The notes under the pieces: model-generated
Database searches by the model: none
Seen by the model: the letters and a program-made list of their open reading frames with translations, nothing else
Told to the model about the DNA's origin: nothing
Translations under genes and position numbers: made by a program
Shown: positions 8,438 to 16,564 of the stretch, one piece after another
Position numbering within the stretch: position 1 is the stretch's first letter
Layout of the letters: every line of letters begins with the position of its first letter
Source: Candidatus Neomicrothrix sp. UBA881
GTDB lineage: Bacteria; Actinomycetota; Acidimicrobiia; Acidimicrobiales; MedAcidi-G1
Length of the DNA stretch: 64,000 nt
Assembly: GCA_002294285.1 (NCBI GenBank)
Contig: DBFL01000069.1
Coordinates: 9,854-73,853, forward strand
Reading direction: 5' to 3'

Positions 8438-10129
8438 TTACTTATCTCTCTCTATTGGAAACAAACTTCTGACTCCATCTAATAGGTTCTCTATCATACG
8501 CTCTGCAGATCTTTCAGCAGACTCGATGTCATCGTTAATAACTGATTCTATGGCTTCAACATAGATCTTTACCATCGGCTCTGTTCCACTTGGGCGAATT
8601 ACAACTCTCCCCTTTTCAAGAATGAATACAATTGCGTCTGTTGCTGGAAACTCTTTGACAGGTGTCATCAAATCAAATGATTCAACTATGTTGCATCCAG
8701 CTATTTGTTTAGGGAGACTATTTCTCAACGGTGACATTAAATCTGATGAAATATCTGTCTCAGCAGTAAATCTCTGTGTAACCAAAGAAGTTTTATGAAC
8801 TCCGTGACGTTTCCACAAATCTTCCAAGAGGTTAATTGCCGTTTTACCTTCAGATTTTAATCTGGCTGCCAGTTCTGCAAAAAGCAAAGCTGCAGTAATA
8901 CCATCCTTATCACGCACTGAGTCATCAATCGCAAAACCAAGTGCCTCTTCATACCCAAATATGAATCTAGAGGTCGCATCTTCTAAGCCGGGACGAACTA
9001 TCCATTTGAAACCCGTCAGTGTTTCCGCGTATTTTACTTTGTGGAAATCTGCCAATTTAGAAAGTAAACGAGATGACACAACCGTCGTGACAACAAGTCT
9101 GTCTGCTTCTTGCCCTCTATTTAGAAGATGCTCTGCCAGTAATACTCCGATCTCATTTCCGTTGAGATGACGCCACTCTTTTCCATGATTGATTACAACA
9201 GCTAACCGATCCGCATCAGGATCATTTGCAATAACTAAATCGGCATTTTCAGTGTCTGCAAGTTCGATTGCCAAATCTAGTGTTCCTTCTTCTTCCGGGT
9301 TTGGAAAAGAAACAGTCGGGAAATCAGGATCTGGATCAGCTTGAGCAGCGACAATTGCTAAATCTTCAAATCCCACTTTTTCAAAAACTTGAACAAATGT
9401 TTCTTTACCAACTCCGTGCAATGGCGTGTACACAATACTTATTTCACGTTGAGTGTCTGAGGACACACAAGAGCAAGCAAAATCAACATATTTTTCTACT
9501 AAACCACTTCCGCCTTTTGTTATTAGAGGGTCGTCTAATTCAGCTAAATCCGTATCGAGAGGAGGATTTATGTAATCGATCTTTTCAGCGATTTGTGTAT
9601 CGATGGGAGTTGTTATTTGAGCACCGTCCTCCCAGTAAACCTTGTAACCGGAATCCTCTGCGGGGTTATGACTAGCGGTAACCATTATTCCGGCTTTAGC
9701 CCTTTGTGATAAAAGGGTGTATGCCAAAACAGGAGTCGGCAAAGGCTCTGGCAAAATTAAACATTTGATTCCGTGTGTAGCTAAAACACGAACAGAATCT
9801 TCTGCAAAAACCTGACTCTGGTGACGCGCATCGTAACCAACTACTACTAACGGCACTTCATCATTTTGGGTGTCTTCTAATAACTTTTTAGCTATGGCAC
9901 TTGCTACTACTCTGACCATAAGTCTGTTCATTCTCATCGGCCCAGCTCCTCTGGGGCCGCGTATACCCGCTGTGCCAAACAACAAAGAACCGCCAAATCT
10001 TCGAATAATTTCATCTCCGGATTCTGAGATCAAATTTTGAGTTTCAGATCTTGTTATTTCATCCGGATCATTTAGTAGCCATTTTTTTGCAATTTCTAAA
10101 GCTTCGTCTGAACTGATTGCTTTCGTCAC
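8438..10129 (-). CDS. Phosphohexomutase-family enzyme, probable phosphopentomutase role
   Basis: A 563-aa alpha-D-phosphohexomutase. The phosphoserine loop TASHNP has S153, the metal loop is NDPDADR, the sugar-binding loop is GYEEALGF and the phosphate-binding loop RPSGTEPMVK. By family it could be a phosphomannomutase or phosphoglucomutase. Its place between purine nucleoside phosphorylase and deoC suggests it serves as the phosphopentomutase (ribose-1-P/deoxyribose-1-P to the 5-phosphates), as reported for some family members; no DeoB-type enzyme is in the window. It starts with GTG at 10129, overlapping the punA stop in a 4-base GTGA arrangement. Confidence 0.9.
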   Translation of the reverse strand: MTKAISSDEALEIAKKWLLNDPDEITRSETQNLISESGDEIIRRFGGSLLFGTAGIRGPRGAGPMRMNRLMVRVVASAIAKKLLEDTQNDEVPLVVVGYDARHQSQVFAEDSVRVLATHGIKCLILPEPLPTPVLAYTLLSQRAKAGIMVTASHNPAEDSGYKVYWEDGAQITTPIDTQIAEKIDYINPPLDTDLAELDDPLITKGGSGLVEKYVDFACSCVSSDTQREISIVYTPLHGVGKETFVQVFEKVGFEDLAIVAAQADPDPDFPTVSFPNPEEEGTLDLAIELADTENADLVIANDPDADRLAVVINHGKEWRHLNGNEIGVLLAEHLLNRGQEADRLVVTTVVSSRLLSKLADFHKVKYAETLTGFKWIVRPGLEDATSRFIFGYEEALGFAIDDSVRDKDGITAALLFAELAARLKSEGKTAINLLEDLWKRHGVHKTSLVTQRFTAETDISSDLMSPLRNSLPKQIAGCNIVESFDLMTPVKEFPATDAIVFILEKGRVVIRPSGTEPMVKIYVEAIESVINDDIESAERSAERMIENLLDGVRSLFPIERDK

Positions 10130-10950
10130 AAACGTTCCAAAATGCCAGCTAATAAACTCATCATGCGCGGTCCTGCGTCTTCAGCTGCAGCTAAAACATC
10201 CTCGTGATCAAGATTTTCTTCAGACATGCCTGCTGCTTGATTTGTAACAAGAGAGATTCCTAGCACTTCTACACCAAGGTGTCTTGCCGCAATAGTTTCC
10301 AAAACAGTCGACATTCCAACTAAATCTGCACCCATTTTTGCAAACATCTTAATCTCTGCTGGTGTTTCGAAAGCTCCTCCCAACAAACCGGCGTAAACTC
10401 CGTTGGGTAATGTTGGATCGACTTCTTGAGCTAACCGTCTTAACCGTAATGAATAGGCTTCGGTTAAATCTACAAAGCGAATTGCCTTACCTTCAGGTGG
10501 TGCTGGTCCAACCATTGGAGAATTGCCCATAAGGTTCAATTGGTCAGAAATAATGACTGGCTGTCCGACTGGCCAGTCGGGATTTAACCCACCTGCAGCA
10601 TTAGTCAAAACAATCGACTTGCATCCTGCTGAGGCTGCTACTCGTACACCGTGCACCACCGTGTCAACTGAGTGACCTTCATATAAATGGGCCCTTCCAC
10701 CAAAAACAAGTACATTATTTTGACCGACTTTGATAGATCGGATCAAATTGCGATGCCCTAAAACAGTCGGAGCAGGGAAACCTGGTAGTTTTGCCATTTC
10801 CACTTCAGCTGAAATACTGCCGATCTCATCAACAGCTGCGGCCCACCCTGAACCAAGAACTAAAGCTACATCGTGATTAACTAAACCAGTTTCTTCTGCT
10901 AGTTCATTTGCAGCTTCCTCAGCAAGAGAATAGGGGTCAGAACTTGTCAT
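10126..10950 (-). CDS. punA: Purine nucleoside phosphorylase (trimeric PNP/MTAP family)
   Basis: Phosphorolysis of inosine and guanosine and their deoxy forms to base and (deoxy)ribose-1-P. The 274-aa length and motifs match low-molecular-mass PNPs: VLGSGW phosphate loop, FGGRAHLYEG, LTNAAGGLN and the GMSTVLETIAARH block near residue 220. It is the first gene of the five-gene minus-strand salvage operon (PNP, mutase, deoC, ALDH, short ALDH), and a GGAG ribosome binding site sits just upstream of the ATG. I use the symbol punA for the trimeric actinobacterial type. Confidence 0.93.
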   Translation of the reverse strand: MTSSDPYSLAEEAANELAEETGLVNHDVALVLGSGWAAAVDEIGSISAEVEMAKLPGFPAPTVLGHRNLIRSIKVGQNNVLVFGGRAHLYEGHSVDTVVHGVRVAASAGCKSIVLTNAAGGLNPDWPVGQPVIISDQLNLMGNSPMVGPAPPEGKAIRFVDLTEAYSLRLRRLAQEVDPTLPNGVYAGLLGGAFETPAEIKMFAKMGADLVGMSTVLETIAARHLGVEVLGISLVTNQAAGMSEENLDHEDVLAAAEDAGPRMMSLLAGILERL

Positions 10951-11080
10951 ATTTTTCTCCGTTAAATTCTTCGAAACCTAAAGTGTTTTCAATCGCTAGT
11001 GATTCCATAATCCTATAAACAAACGGGTTGTAAATAGTTCGCCGAAATTCTTTAAGAAACTCTGAATACAAAACACCGAT

Positions 11081-11123
11081 CTAATTGTTTAACTTAAATC
11101 AATTAGTTATGTATACATATAAC
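11081..11123 (+). promoter_or_regulatory. Nested inverted repeats and -10 of psuG
   Basis: Two dyads lie in the 182-base gap between divergent punA and psuG. CTAATTG (11081-11087) pairs exactly with CAATTAG (11100-11106), and the spacer itself holds TTTAA and TTAAA. Then a perfect 12-base palindrome TATGTATACATA covers 11108-11119. TATAAC at 11118-11123 is a good -10, 9 bases before the chosen ATG at 11133. This looks like a promoter with repressor sites. No regulator gene is adjacent. Confidence 0.5.
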
Positions 11124-11132
11124 GTGGTTGTT

Positions 11133-12032
11133 ATGAGTCTGTTGAAAATTTCTGAAGAAATCCAAGAAGCTGTAAGAACAAAAAAACCCGTTGTCGCTTT
11201 AGAGTCAACTCTTATTTCTCATGGGCTTCCTTCTCCTTTAAATATAGAAGTGGCTGCAAAATCTGAAAAAATTTTGAGAGATTTACAAGTTGTTCCTGCC
11301 ACTGTCGCTGTAATTGACGGTCACTTGCAGGTAGGTCTAAGTCATGAAGAAATAGAACTTTTAGGTACTGAAAATGACGTAGAAAAAACCAGTTTTAACA
11401 CTCTGGGAACAGTCCTAGCTGGAAAATCACTTGGTGCAACGACTGTTGCTACAACCATGTTCGCAGCACATAAATCCGGTATCCAAATTTTTGCTACGGG
11501 CGGAATTGGTGGAGTGCACAGAGGTAACGACGGTGATATTTCTGCAGATCTTAAAGCACTGTCTGAAATTCCAGTTGCTGTTATTTGTGCAGGTGTGAAA
11601 TCGATACTCGATATTCCGCGAACACTTGAACTTTTGGAAACTCTCGGAGTGCCGGTCATTGGCTATAAAACGGATACTTTTCCAGAATTTTGGACATCGG
11701 GTGGCAGCTTAAAAACAAAGATTACAGCTACTGGGGCGGAAGAGGTTGCCGCTTTACTGCAGGCCCATTGGCAAATTGGTTTAGATACCGGTCAACTTGT
11801 AGCAGTACCAATACCAAAAGAAAAATCTGTAGACCAAAAAATTGTTGAAGATGCTATTAATCAAAGTCTTGAAAAAGCCAAATCAGCTGGCATTACAGGG
11901 AACGCAATTACTCCATTTTTGCTAGAAAAAGTTTCGGAAGCCAGTGGTAATCTTACTCTTCAGGCAAATATTGATTTAATTTTGAACAATGTTAAAACAG
12001 CAGGCGAAGTAGCTATACAAATGGCGGGCTAA
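11133..12032 (+). CDS. psuG: Pseudouridine-5'-phosphate glycosidase
   Basis: Cleaves the C-C glycosidic bond of pseudouridine-5'-P to uracil and ribose-5-P. Conserved IndA/PsuG blocks are ALESTLISHGLP, ATTVATTMFAA, FATGGIGGVHRG and VICAGVKSILDI, the last including the active-site lysine. The ATG at 11133 gives 299 aa, the normal family start (MSLLKI); an in-frame TTG at 11085 would add residues that fall inside the promoter dyads. The usual PfkB-type pseudouridine kinase (psuK) is not in the window. The gene is divergent from punA and its 3' end overlaps the stop of the convergent E2 gene by 4 bases. Confidence 0.94.
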   Translation: MSLLKISEEIQEAVRTKKPVVALESTLISHGLPSPLNIEVAAKSEKILRDLQVVPATVAVIDGHLQVGLSHEEIELLGTENDVEKTSFNTLGTVLAGKSLGATTVATTMFAAHKSGIQIFATGGIGGVHRGNDGDISADLKALSEIPVAVICAGVKSILDIPRTLELLETLGVPVIGYKTDTFPEFWTSGGSLKTKITATGAEEVAALLQAHWQIGLDTGQLVAVPIPKEKSVDQKIVEDAINQSLEKAKSAGITGNAITPFLLEKVSEASGNLTLQANIDLILNNVKTAGEVAIQMAG

Positions 12033-13396
12033 CTGTCTGCATCTATTAAAGATTCTGGGTTTTCTAGACCTGATTTTACTGTTTTAGCAAAATCTGCCGC
12101 AGGCGCTCCATCTAAAACACGATGGTCCCAAGTAAGGCTTAAGACCATTCTCGACACTTTTGTTGGTTTCTGGTCTACCCAAGTCATGTCTTCACGTATA
12201 CGACCAACACCCAAAATTGCAGAGTTTGGAGGATTAATTACAGGTGTGAAGCCATCAACCCCAAACATTCCTAATGAAGAAACAGAAAAAGTTCCACCTT
12301 CAAGATCTTCCAATGCCAATTTTCCACTTCTAGCCTGCTTCGCCAGACGAGAAGTATTTTCGGCAATTTCCTTAAGAGAAAGTTGATCAGCATTTCTTAT
12401 TACAGGCACAACTAAACCTTCATCAAGAGCAACAGCCATTCCAACATTTATTTCATTTAGCTGAAGGATTTCATTCTCTAGCATTTGTGAATTAAGTAAA
12501 GGATGAATTTTTAATGCACGAGCTACTGAAGCGATTACGAAATCTGTATACCCAGGCAATGAATCGTCAGCTTCCATATTCTTGCGGAGAGAAATTGCGT
12601 TATCCATATCTACATCAAGGTGAAGGGTTAACTGCGCCATGCCTTGGATACTTGCGTGCATTCGGTCTGAAATAACTCTTCTCATTCCAGTAATTGGAAC
12701 TCGTTCTCCTTCACCTATTGGGTCGAAGGTAAAACCTTCATTCGTGCCTTCATTTGACCCTGGAGAGCTTTTTATGTGTTCTTGAACGTCTGATTTTCTT
12801 ATTCTTTTATCTTTTGAAGATGTTTTTACATCTCTAAGATCCACTCCTAATTTTTGTGCTTCGTTAACCGCTGCTTGTGAGGCTTTAGCGTTATCAGGTG
12901 CAGAATTAGCAACTGTTATCTCATTGGTAGAAACTGCTTCAACATCCTCTACAACTATTCTTCCGCCGGGGCCGCTTCCTGAGATGGTAGAGAGGTCAAT
13001 TCCTTTTTCTCGAGCAAGTTTTTTTGCAGCAGGAGAAGCTGCAACACGACCAGTTTTTGTCTTTGTTTCGTTTTCAGTATTTACACTTAAGTCGACAGCT
13101 GGAATATTTTTCTTTTCAGGTTCAGAATTTTCAGGTTCAGAATTTTCAGGTGGCTCCTCGCCTTCTTCTAATATCCAGCCTAAAACTAATCCACATTCGA
13201 AAACTTCACCAGATTTCGCTGACTGGTGCAATATTCCTTCAGCTTCGGCTTCTATTTCGGTTTCTATTTTGTCTGTTTCTATTGAAGCCACAGGTTGTCC
13301 CTGGCTTACAGTTTCACCAGTAGAAACTAGCCACTCAGTCAGGGTTCCTTCGGTCATAGTCAAACCCAGTTTCGGCATAAAAATAGGTGCTGGCAT
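12029..13396 (-). CDS. acoC: Dihydrolipoamide acyltransferase E2 of acetoin/2-oxoacid dehydrogenase
   Basis: E2 core of a thiamine-dependent dehydrogenase complex. Domain order: lipoyl domain (residues 1-75) with lipoyl lysine K43 in ETDKIET; a linker with repeated PENSE units; a peripheral subunit-binding domain around 118-155; what looks like a second degenerate one around 168-210 (ASQAAVNEAQKLGVDLRDV); and the catalytic CoA-acyltransferase domain from about 225, with the LTWDHRVLDGAPAADF active site near the C-terminus. It is the last gene of the aco-like operon, 5 bases after acoX. Gene order A-B-X-C favours acetoin dehydrogenase over pyruvate dehydrogenase, but the substrate is not proven. 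Confidence 0.9.
   Translation of the reverse strand: MPAPIFMPKLGLTMTEGTLTEWLVSTGETVSQGQPVASIETDKIETEIEAEAEGILHQSAKSGEVFECGLVLGWILEEGEEPPENSEPENSEPEKKNIPAVDLSVNTENETKTKTGRVAASPAAKKLAREKGIDLSTISGSGPGGRIVVEDVEAVSTNEITVANSAPDNAKASQAAVNEAQKLGVDLRDVKTSSKDKRIRKSDVQEHIKSSPGSNEGTNEGFTFDPIGEGERVPITGMRRVISDRMHASIQGMAQLTLHLDVDMDNAISLRKNMEADDSLPGYTDFVIASVARALKIHPLLNSQMLENEILQLNEINVGMAVALDEGLVVPVIRNADQLSLKEIAENTSRLAKQARSGKLALEDLEGGTFSVSSLGMFGVDGFTPVINPPNSAILGVGRIREDMTWVDQKPTKVSRMVLSLTWDHRVLDGAPAADFAKTVKSGLENPESLIDADS
13113..13150 (-). repeat. 15-base tandem repeat in the E2 linker
   Basis: About 2.5 copies of a 15-base unit (ttttcaggttcagaa on the + strand) encode repeated PENSE pentapeptides in the flexible linker after the lipoyl domain. 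In-frame length changes here would lengthen or shorten the lipoyl swinging arm without breaking the protein. Confidence 0.8.
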
Positions 13397-13401
13397 ATTT
13401 G

Positions 13402-14385
13402 TTATTCCTCTCTAAGAAACACTTTATTGGCAGCAGCCGTTTGAATTGCATAATTAGGGTCTATAACTCGAGGACCGTTGCGTAGGACGGTAATTTTCAC
13501 TTCTTCTTCTCCTAATACAAAATCTCTTTCTCCATCGAACGCCAAAACCCCAGGACCCTTAAAACTGAAAGTGTCACCAAGTTCAATTTGTTTAATCTCT
13601 GTGATGCCAACATCGGATACTGATCCCGGCATTATTGGAGATGTAACTCGTTTTGTGGAATGCGGATCACAGCTTACTGAAACTGCCATATCATCATCAA
13701 AATAAACCGGATGGCTACGTCCAGCAATTGAAGCTAATCCTATAGAAGCTGGATTAGCGATAGCAGCTATGACTCGTTTTATCGAATCGGATTTTATTAC
13801 TGCTCTGCTTCCAGTTAACCTTTCACTTACTAATACAACATCAACTAAAGCTAAATCTTTAGTCCCGTTTGGTAGTTCAACATGTATTACTTTCGCTTGA
13901 CGCGCTACTTCCTCGATTTTTAACTTGTTTGCAGCTATAAGCCCTGCGGCAGTCCCAGCGACTGTAGGGTCAACCATGAAAGGAAAAACATTGTTGGTTC
14001 CTGTGGAAATTGGCAACAAAGGAGCATCTATCCAGCCTGAAATTAAGTCCCTTTGTGTTCCATCACCCCCAAGAGAAATTATCGCTTCAACTTTTTCTTC
14101 TTTAAAAATGTCTGCAGCTCTAGTCGTGTCTTGACGACCACCTTCGATCTCAATCGGCATTTCTATTATTTTGTTACCAAGATTTAAACTTTCAACAGCT
14201 CTTAGTGACAAATTTCTAAAGTCGGGTGCCAAAAGAATGTTTTCAGCTCCAGCATCTAGTGCTCCCAAAACACAACGTTTCAAAATTTCAATCTTGTTTC
14301 TATCACTGTTTACTGATGCTGCTGATACAAACCTTCGTACATCTTTCCCAGCTAAAGGATTCGCAATTAGCCCGACTGTTGACAC
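13402..14385 (-). CDS. acoX: AcoX family protein (ATP-NAD kinase-like fold)
   Basis: A 327-aa protein of the ATP-NAD/AcoX kinase family. The nucleotide loop SLGGDGTQRD and the following PISTGTNNVFPF match NAD kinase-type motifs, but the rest is the AcoX form found only with acetoin dehydrogenase genes. Its biochemical role is not established; it is not needed for E1/E2 chemistry and has been thought to make or modify a cofactor. It sits between the E1-beta and E2 genes, with gaps of 13 and 5 bases. The ATG at 14385 directly precedes the STVGLIANPLAGKD start typical of the family. Confidence 0.9.
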   Translation of the reverse strand: MSTVGLIANPLAGKDVRRFVSAASVNSDRNKIEILKRCVLGALDAGAENILLAPDFRNLSLRAVESLNLGNKIIEMPIEIEGGRQDTTRAADIFKEEKVEAIISLGGDGTQRDLISGWIDAPLLPISTGTNNVFPFMVDPTVAGTAAGLIAANKLKIEEVARQAKVIHVELPNGTKDLALVDVVLVSERLTGSRAVIKSDSIKRVIAAIANPASIGLASIAGRSHPVYFDDDMAVSVSCDPHSTKRVTSPIMPGSVSDVGITEIKQIELGDTFSFKGPGVLAFDGERDFVLGEEEVKITVLRNGPRVIDPNYAIQTAAANKVFLREE

Positions 14386-14398
14386 CTGCTAAAAAACC

Positions 14399-15433
14399 TC
14401 AGGATAAATTTCTTACACCAGCAGCGATACGTTCAGCATCTGGAACATATTGCTTTTCTAAAACTGGACTAAATGGAATTGGACTAAATGGCGCAGCAAC
14501 TCTTCCTATAGGTGCATCCAAATAATCAAAAGCCTCTTCTTGGATTTGGGCTGCAATCTCAGCGCCAATCCCACCAAATCTTACCGCTTCATGAACGATG
14601 ACTAAATTGCCTGTTTTGCTAACCGATTCGACGATTAGATCGATGTCGAGAGGTTGAACTGTTCTAGGATTAATCAGCTCACAATCTATTCCTTCTTCAG
14701 ACAATATGTCAGCGGCCCCTCTAGCCTCGTCTACCATTCTCCCAATAGCTACGAGAGTGACATCACTTCCTTCACGGAAAATGTGTCCTTTCCCTAGAGG
14801 AATCTCAAAAAGCTCTTCGGGGACATGACAAGCATCAGCCAACTTTCTTTTGTTGATAATGAAAACTGTAGGATTGTCTTCACGAATACAGGATGTTAAT
14901 AGCCCCTTAACCTCGTAAGCGTCTGAAGGCATAGCAACCTTGAGACCGGGAATGTGGCAAAGCATCGCCTCAAGGCTTTGACTATGTTGAGCAGCTGCTG
15001 AAAGCCCCGCTCCTCCTGCTGTCGTAATTGTCAAAGGCAGCTTTGCCCCGCCACCAAACATATATTTCAATTTGGCAGCCTGATTTGCAATCTGATCCAT
15101 AGCAACACAAATAAAATCCATAAACATCAAGTCGACCACAGGTCGCATACCTTGAACTGCCGCTCCAATTCCTAGGCCTATGATTGCTTGTTCTGCTATT
15201 GGGGTATCTACGACTCTCTCATCACCAAACTCTGGTTGAAGACCACGAAAATAACCAAAAACGCCTCCATGGGCACCTACATCTTCACCTGCTAAGAAAA
15301 CAGATTCATCTTCTCTCATTATCTGCGCCATGGTTTCGACCACTGCCGCTCCGTAGCCAAGTTTACGTTCGCCCGAGTTGCTTTCAGAGTTCTCAGAGCC
15401 TGAAGCTCCTTCAAAGATGTTGTCAGGACTCAT
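14399..15433 (-). CDS. acoB: E1 beta subunit, acetoin/pyruvate dehydrogenase type
   Basis: Transketolase-like beta subunit of the thiamine pyrophosphate E1 component. The N-terminal pyrimidine-binding domain starts with GYGAAVVETMAQIM and has FLAGEDVG and the DTPIAEQAIIGLGIGAA block; the C-terminal transketolase_C domain begins near residue 215 (GSDVTLVAIGRMV). The first 25 residues are a variable serine- and glutamate-rich extension. Its ATG overlaps the alpha-subunit stop by 4 bases (15430-15433), so translation is coupled and the two should assemble as an alpha2beta2 tetramer. Confidence 0.93.
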   Translation of the reverse strand: MSPDNIFEGASGSENSESNSGERKLGYGAAVVETMAQIMREDESVFLAGEDVGAHGGVFGYFRGLQPEFGDERVVDTPIAEQAIIGLGIGAAVQGMRPVVDLMFMDFICVAMDQIANQAAKLKYMFGGGAKLPLTITTAGGAGLSAAAQHSQSLEAMLCHIPGLKVAMPSDAYEVKGLLTSCIREDNPTVFIINKRKLADACHVPEELFEIPLGKGHIFREGSDVTLVAIGRMVDEARGAADILSEEGIDCELINPRTVQPLDIDLIVESVSKTGNLVIVHEAVRFGGIGAEIAAQIQEEAFDYLDAPIGRVAAPFSPIPFSPVLEKQYVPDAERIAAGVRNLS

Positions 15434-16410
15434 GAAACACCCCCGTTCGTATACACATCAACCAGAATGTCATCGCTTTCAGGAAATGGGCTCTGTTCAG
15501 CAAATTCAACAGACGCATCTACCTCTTTTTGAATCTCGTCTTTAAAAGCTTGAATTTCTTCATCATTCATGACTCCTGATTCAACTAAACGAGCTTCATG
15601 AATAACTAAAGGGTCACGTTTTCTCATTTCTTCTACTTCTTCATCCGTTCGATAATTTGAAGCTGTTCCCTTAACCCCGACATGGTCATAAAAACGATAG
15701 GTCTTACACTCGAGCATCATGGGACCCTCACCGTTTCTTATTTTTTCAATCGCTAAAGTAGCTGCTTCAAAAACTGCCACAGAGTCCATCCCGTCAACGA
15801 TCGCTCCTGGGAAACCGTAAGCTGCTGCTCTTTCAATCACGTCTGCAATTGCCATTGTTTTGTGCCTCGGACTGTATTCTGCGTACTCGTTGTTTTCACA
15901 GACAAAGAGCATTGGTAAGGATAAAGCTGCTGCCATGTTGGCTGCTTCATGAAAAGCGCCGATATTTGTGGCTCCATCTCCGAAGAAGGATACGGAGATA
16001 AGACCATTACTGGTTAGCTTATTTGCATACGCTGCTCCGACTGATATAGGAACTCCTGCTCCTACTATTCCATTGGCTCCTAACATTGCGAGATCTAAAT
16101 CGCATATATGCATAGAGCCACCTTTCCCATTGCAGTAGCCGGTAGCTTTACCCATGAGTTCAGCCATCATTCGATTGAAATCTCCACCTTTAGCAAGCAA
16201 GTGGCCATGTCCCCTGTGGGTACTGGTGATCTGGTCTTCGTTTTTCAGAGCTGCACAAACACCTGCTGCGACAGCCTCTTCTCCAACATACAAATGCAAA
16301 AACCCTGGCAATCTGGCAGACTCAGCTAGACGTCCAGCCTCTTCTTCGAATAATCGCACTCTTACCATCCGTTTATATAAGTCGATAAGAATCTCGTCTG
16401 TTACTTCCAT
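15430..16410 (-). CDS. acoA: E1 alpha subunit, acetoin/pyruvate dehydrogenase type
   Basis: The thiamine diphosphate-binding alpha subunit. The TPP motif is GDGATNIG followed by NN in FVCENNEYA; HRGHGHLLAKG is the loop near the active site, and FLHLYVGEEAVAAG is the usual N-terminal signature. Length (326 aa) matches AcoA and PdhA of Gram-positive type. First gene of the operon acoA-acoB-acoX-acoC. Upstream lies a promoter overlapped by a 19-base palindrome, and a purine-rich GAGAG sits about 10 bases before the ATG. No acoR-type activator or sigma-54 promoter is seen. Confidence 0.93.
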   Translation of the reverse strand: MEVTDEILIDLYKRMVRVRLFEEEAGRLAESARLPGFLHLYVGEEAVAAGVCAALKNEDQITSTHRGHGHLLAKGGDFNRMMAELMGKATGYCNGKGGSMHICDLDLAMLGANGIVGAGVPISVGAAYANKLTSNGLISVSFFGDGATNIGAFHEAANMAAALSLPMLFVCENNEYAEYSPRHKTMAIADVIERAAAYGFPGAIVDGMDSVAVFEAATLAIEKIRNGEGPMMLECKTYRFYDHVGVKGTASNYRTDEEVEEMRKRDPLVIHEARLVESGVMNDEEIQAFKDEIQKEVDASVEFAEQSPFPESDDILVDVYTNGGVS

Positions 16411-16511
16411 AAATATCTCTCTTTAGAAACCATATTTCTTTCTTATATTGTCGAATTAACGGCCAAGAAGTTGACTGTATTTGATTTTCCACTCAAAAGT
16501 TTATATATAGA

Positions 16512-16540
16512 ACTTTATTATGGTCTAACTGTCTGACCAA
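16512..16540 (-). promoter_or_regulatory. Promoter with operator-like palindrome upstream of the aco operon
   Basis: Reading the minus strand, TTGGTC (16540-16535) and TAAAGT (16517-16512) form a -35/-10 pair with a 17-base spacer. A 19-base dyad, TGGTCtaACtGTctGACCA (16521-16539 on +), covers the -35 and spacer; seven of its nine base pairs are complementary. TGGTC half-sites are typical of GntR/FadR-class repressors, so this is a likely operator. It lacks a U-run, so it is not a good terminator. Confidence 0.55.
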
Positions 16541-16564
16541 ACTTTGTATTCTCAAATTTTGTTT

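Noticed and set aside
11085..11132. Upstream TTG start extension for psuG
   Set aside because: The added residues lie in the promoter dyads and do not fit the family N-terminus; ATG 11133 is preferred.
16521..16539. Terminator hairpin of the Rieske or aco genes
   Set aside because: The dyad has a short stem, lacks a T-run and overlaps a promoter, so an operator is a better reading.
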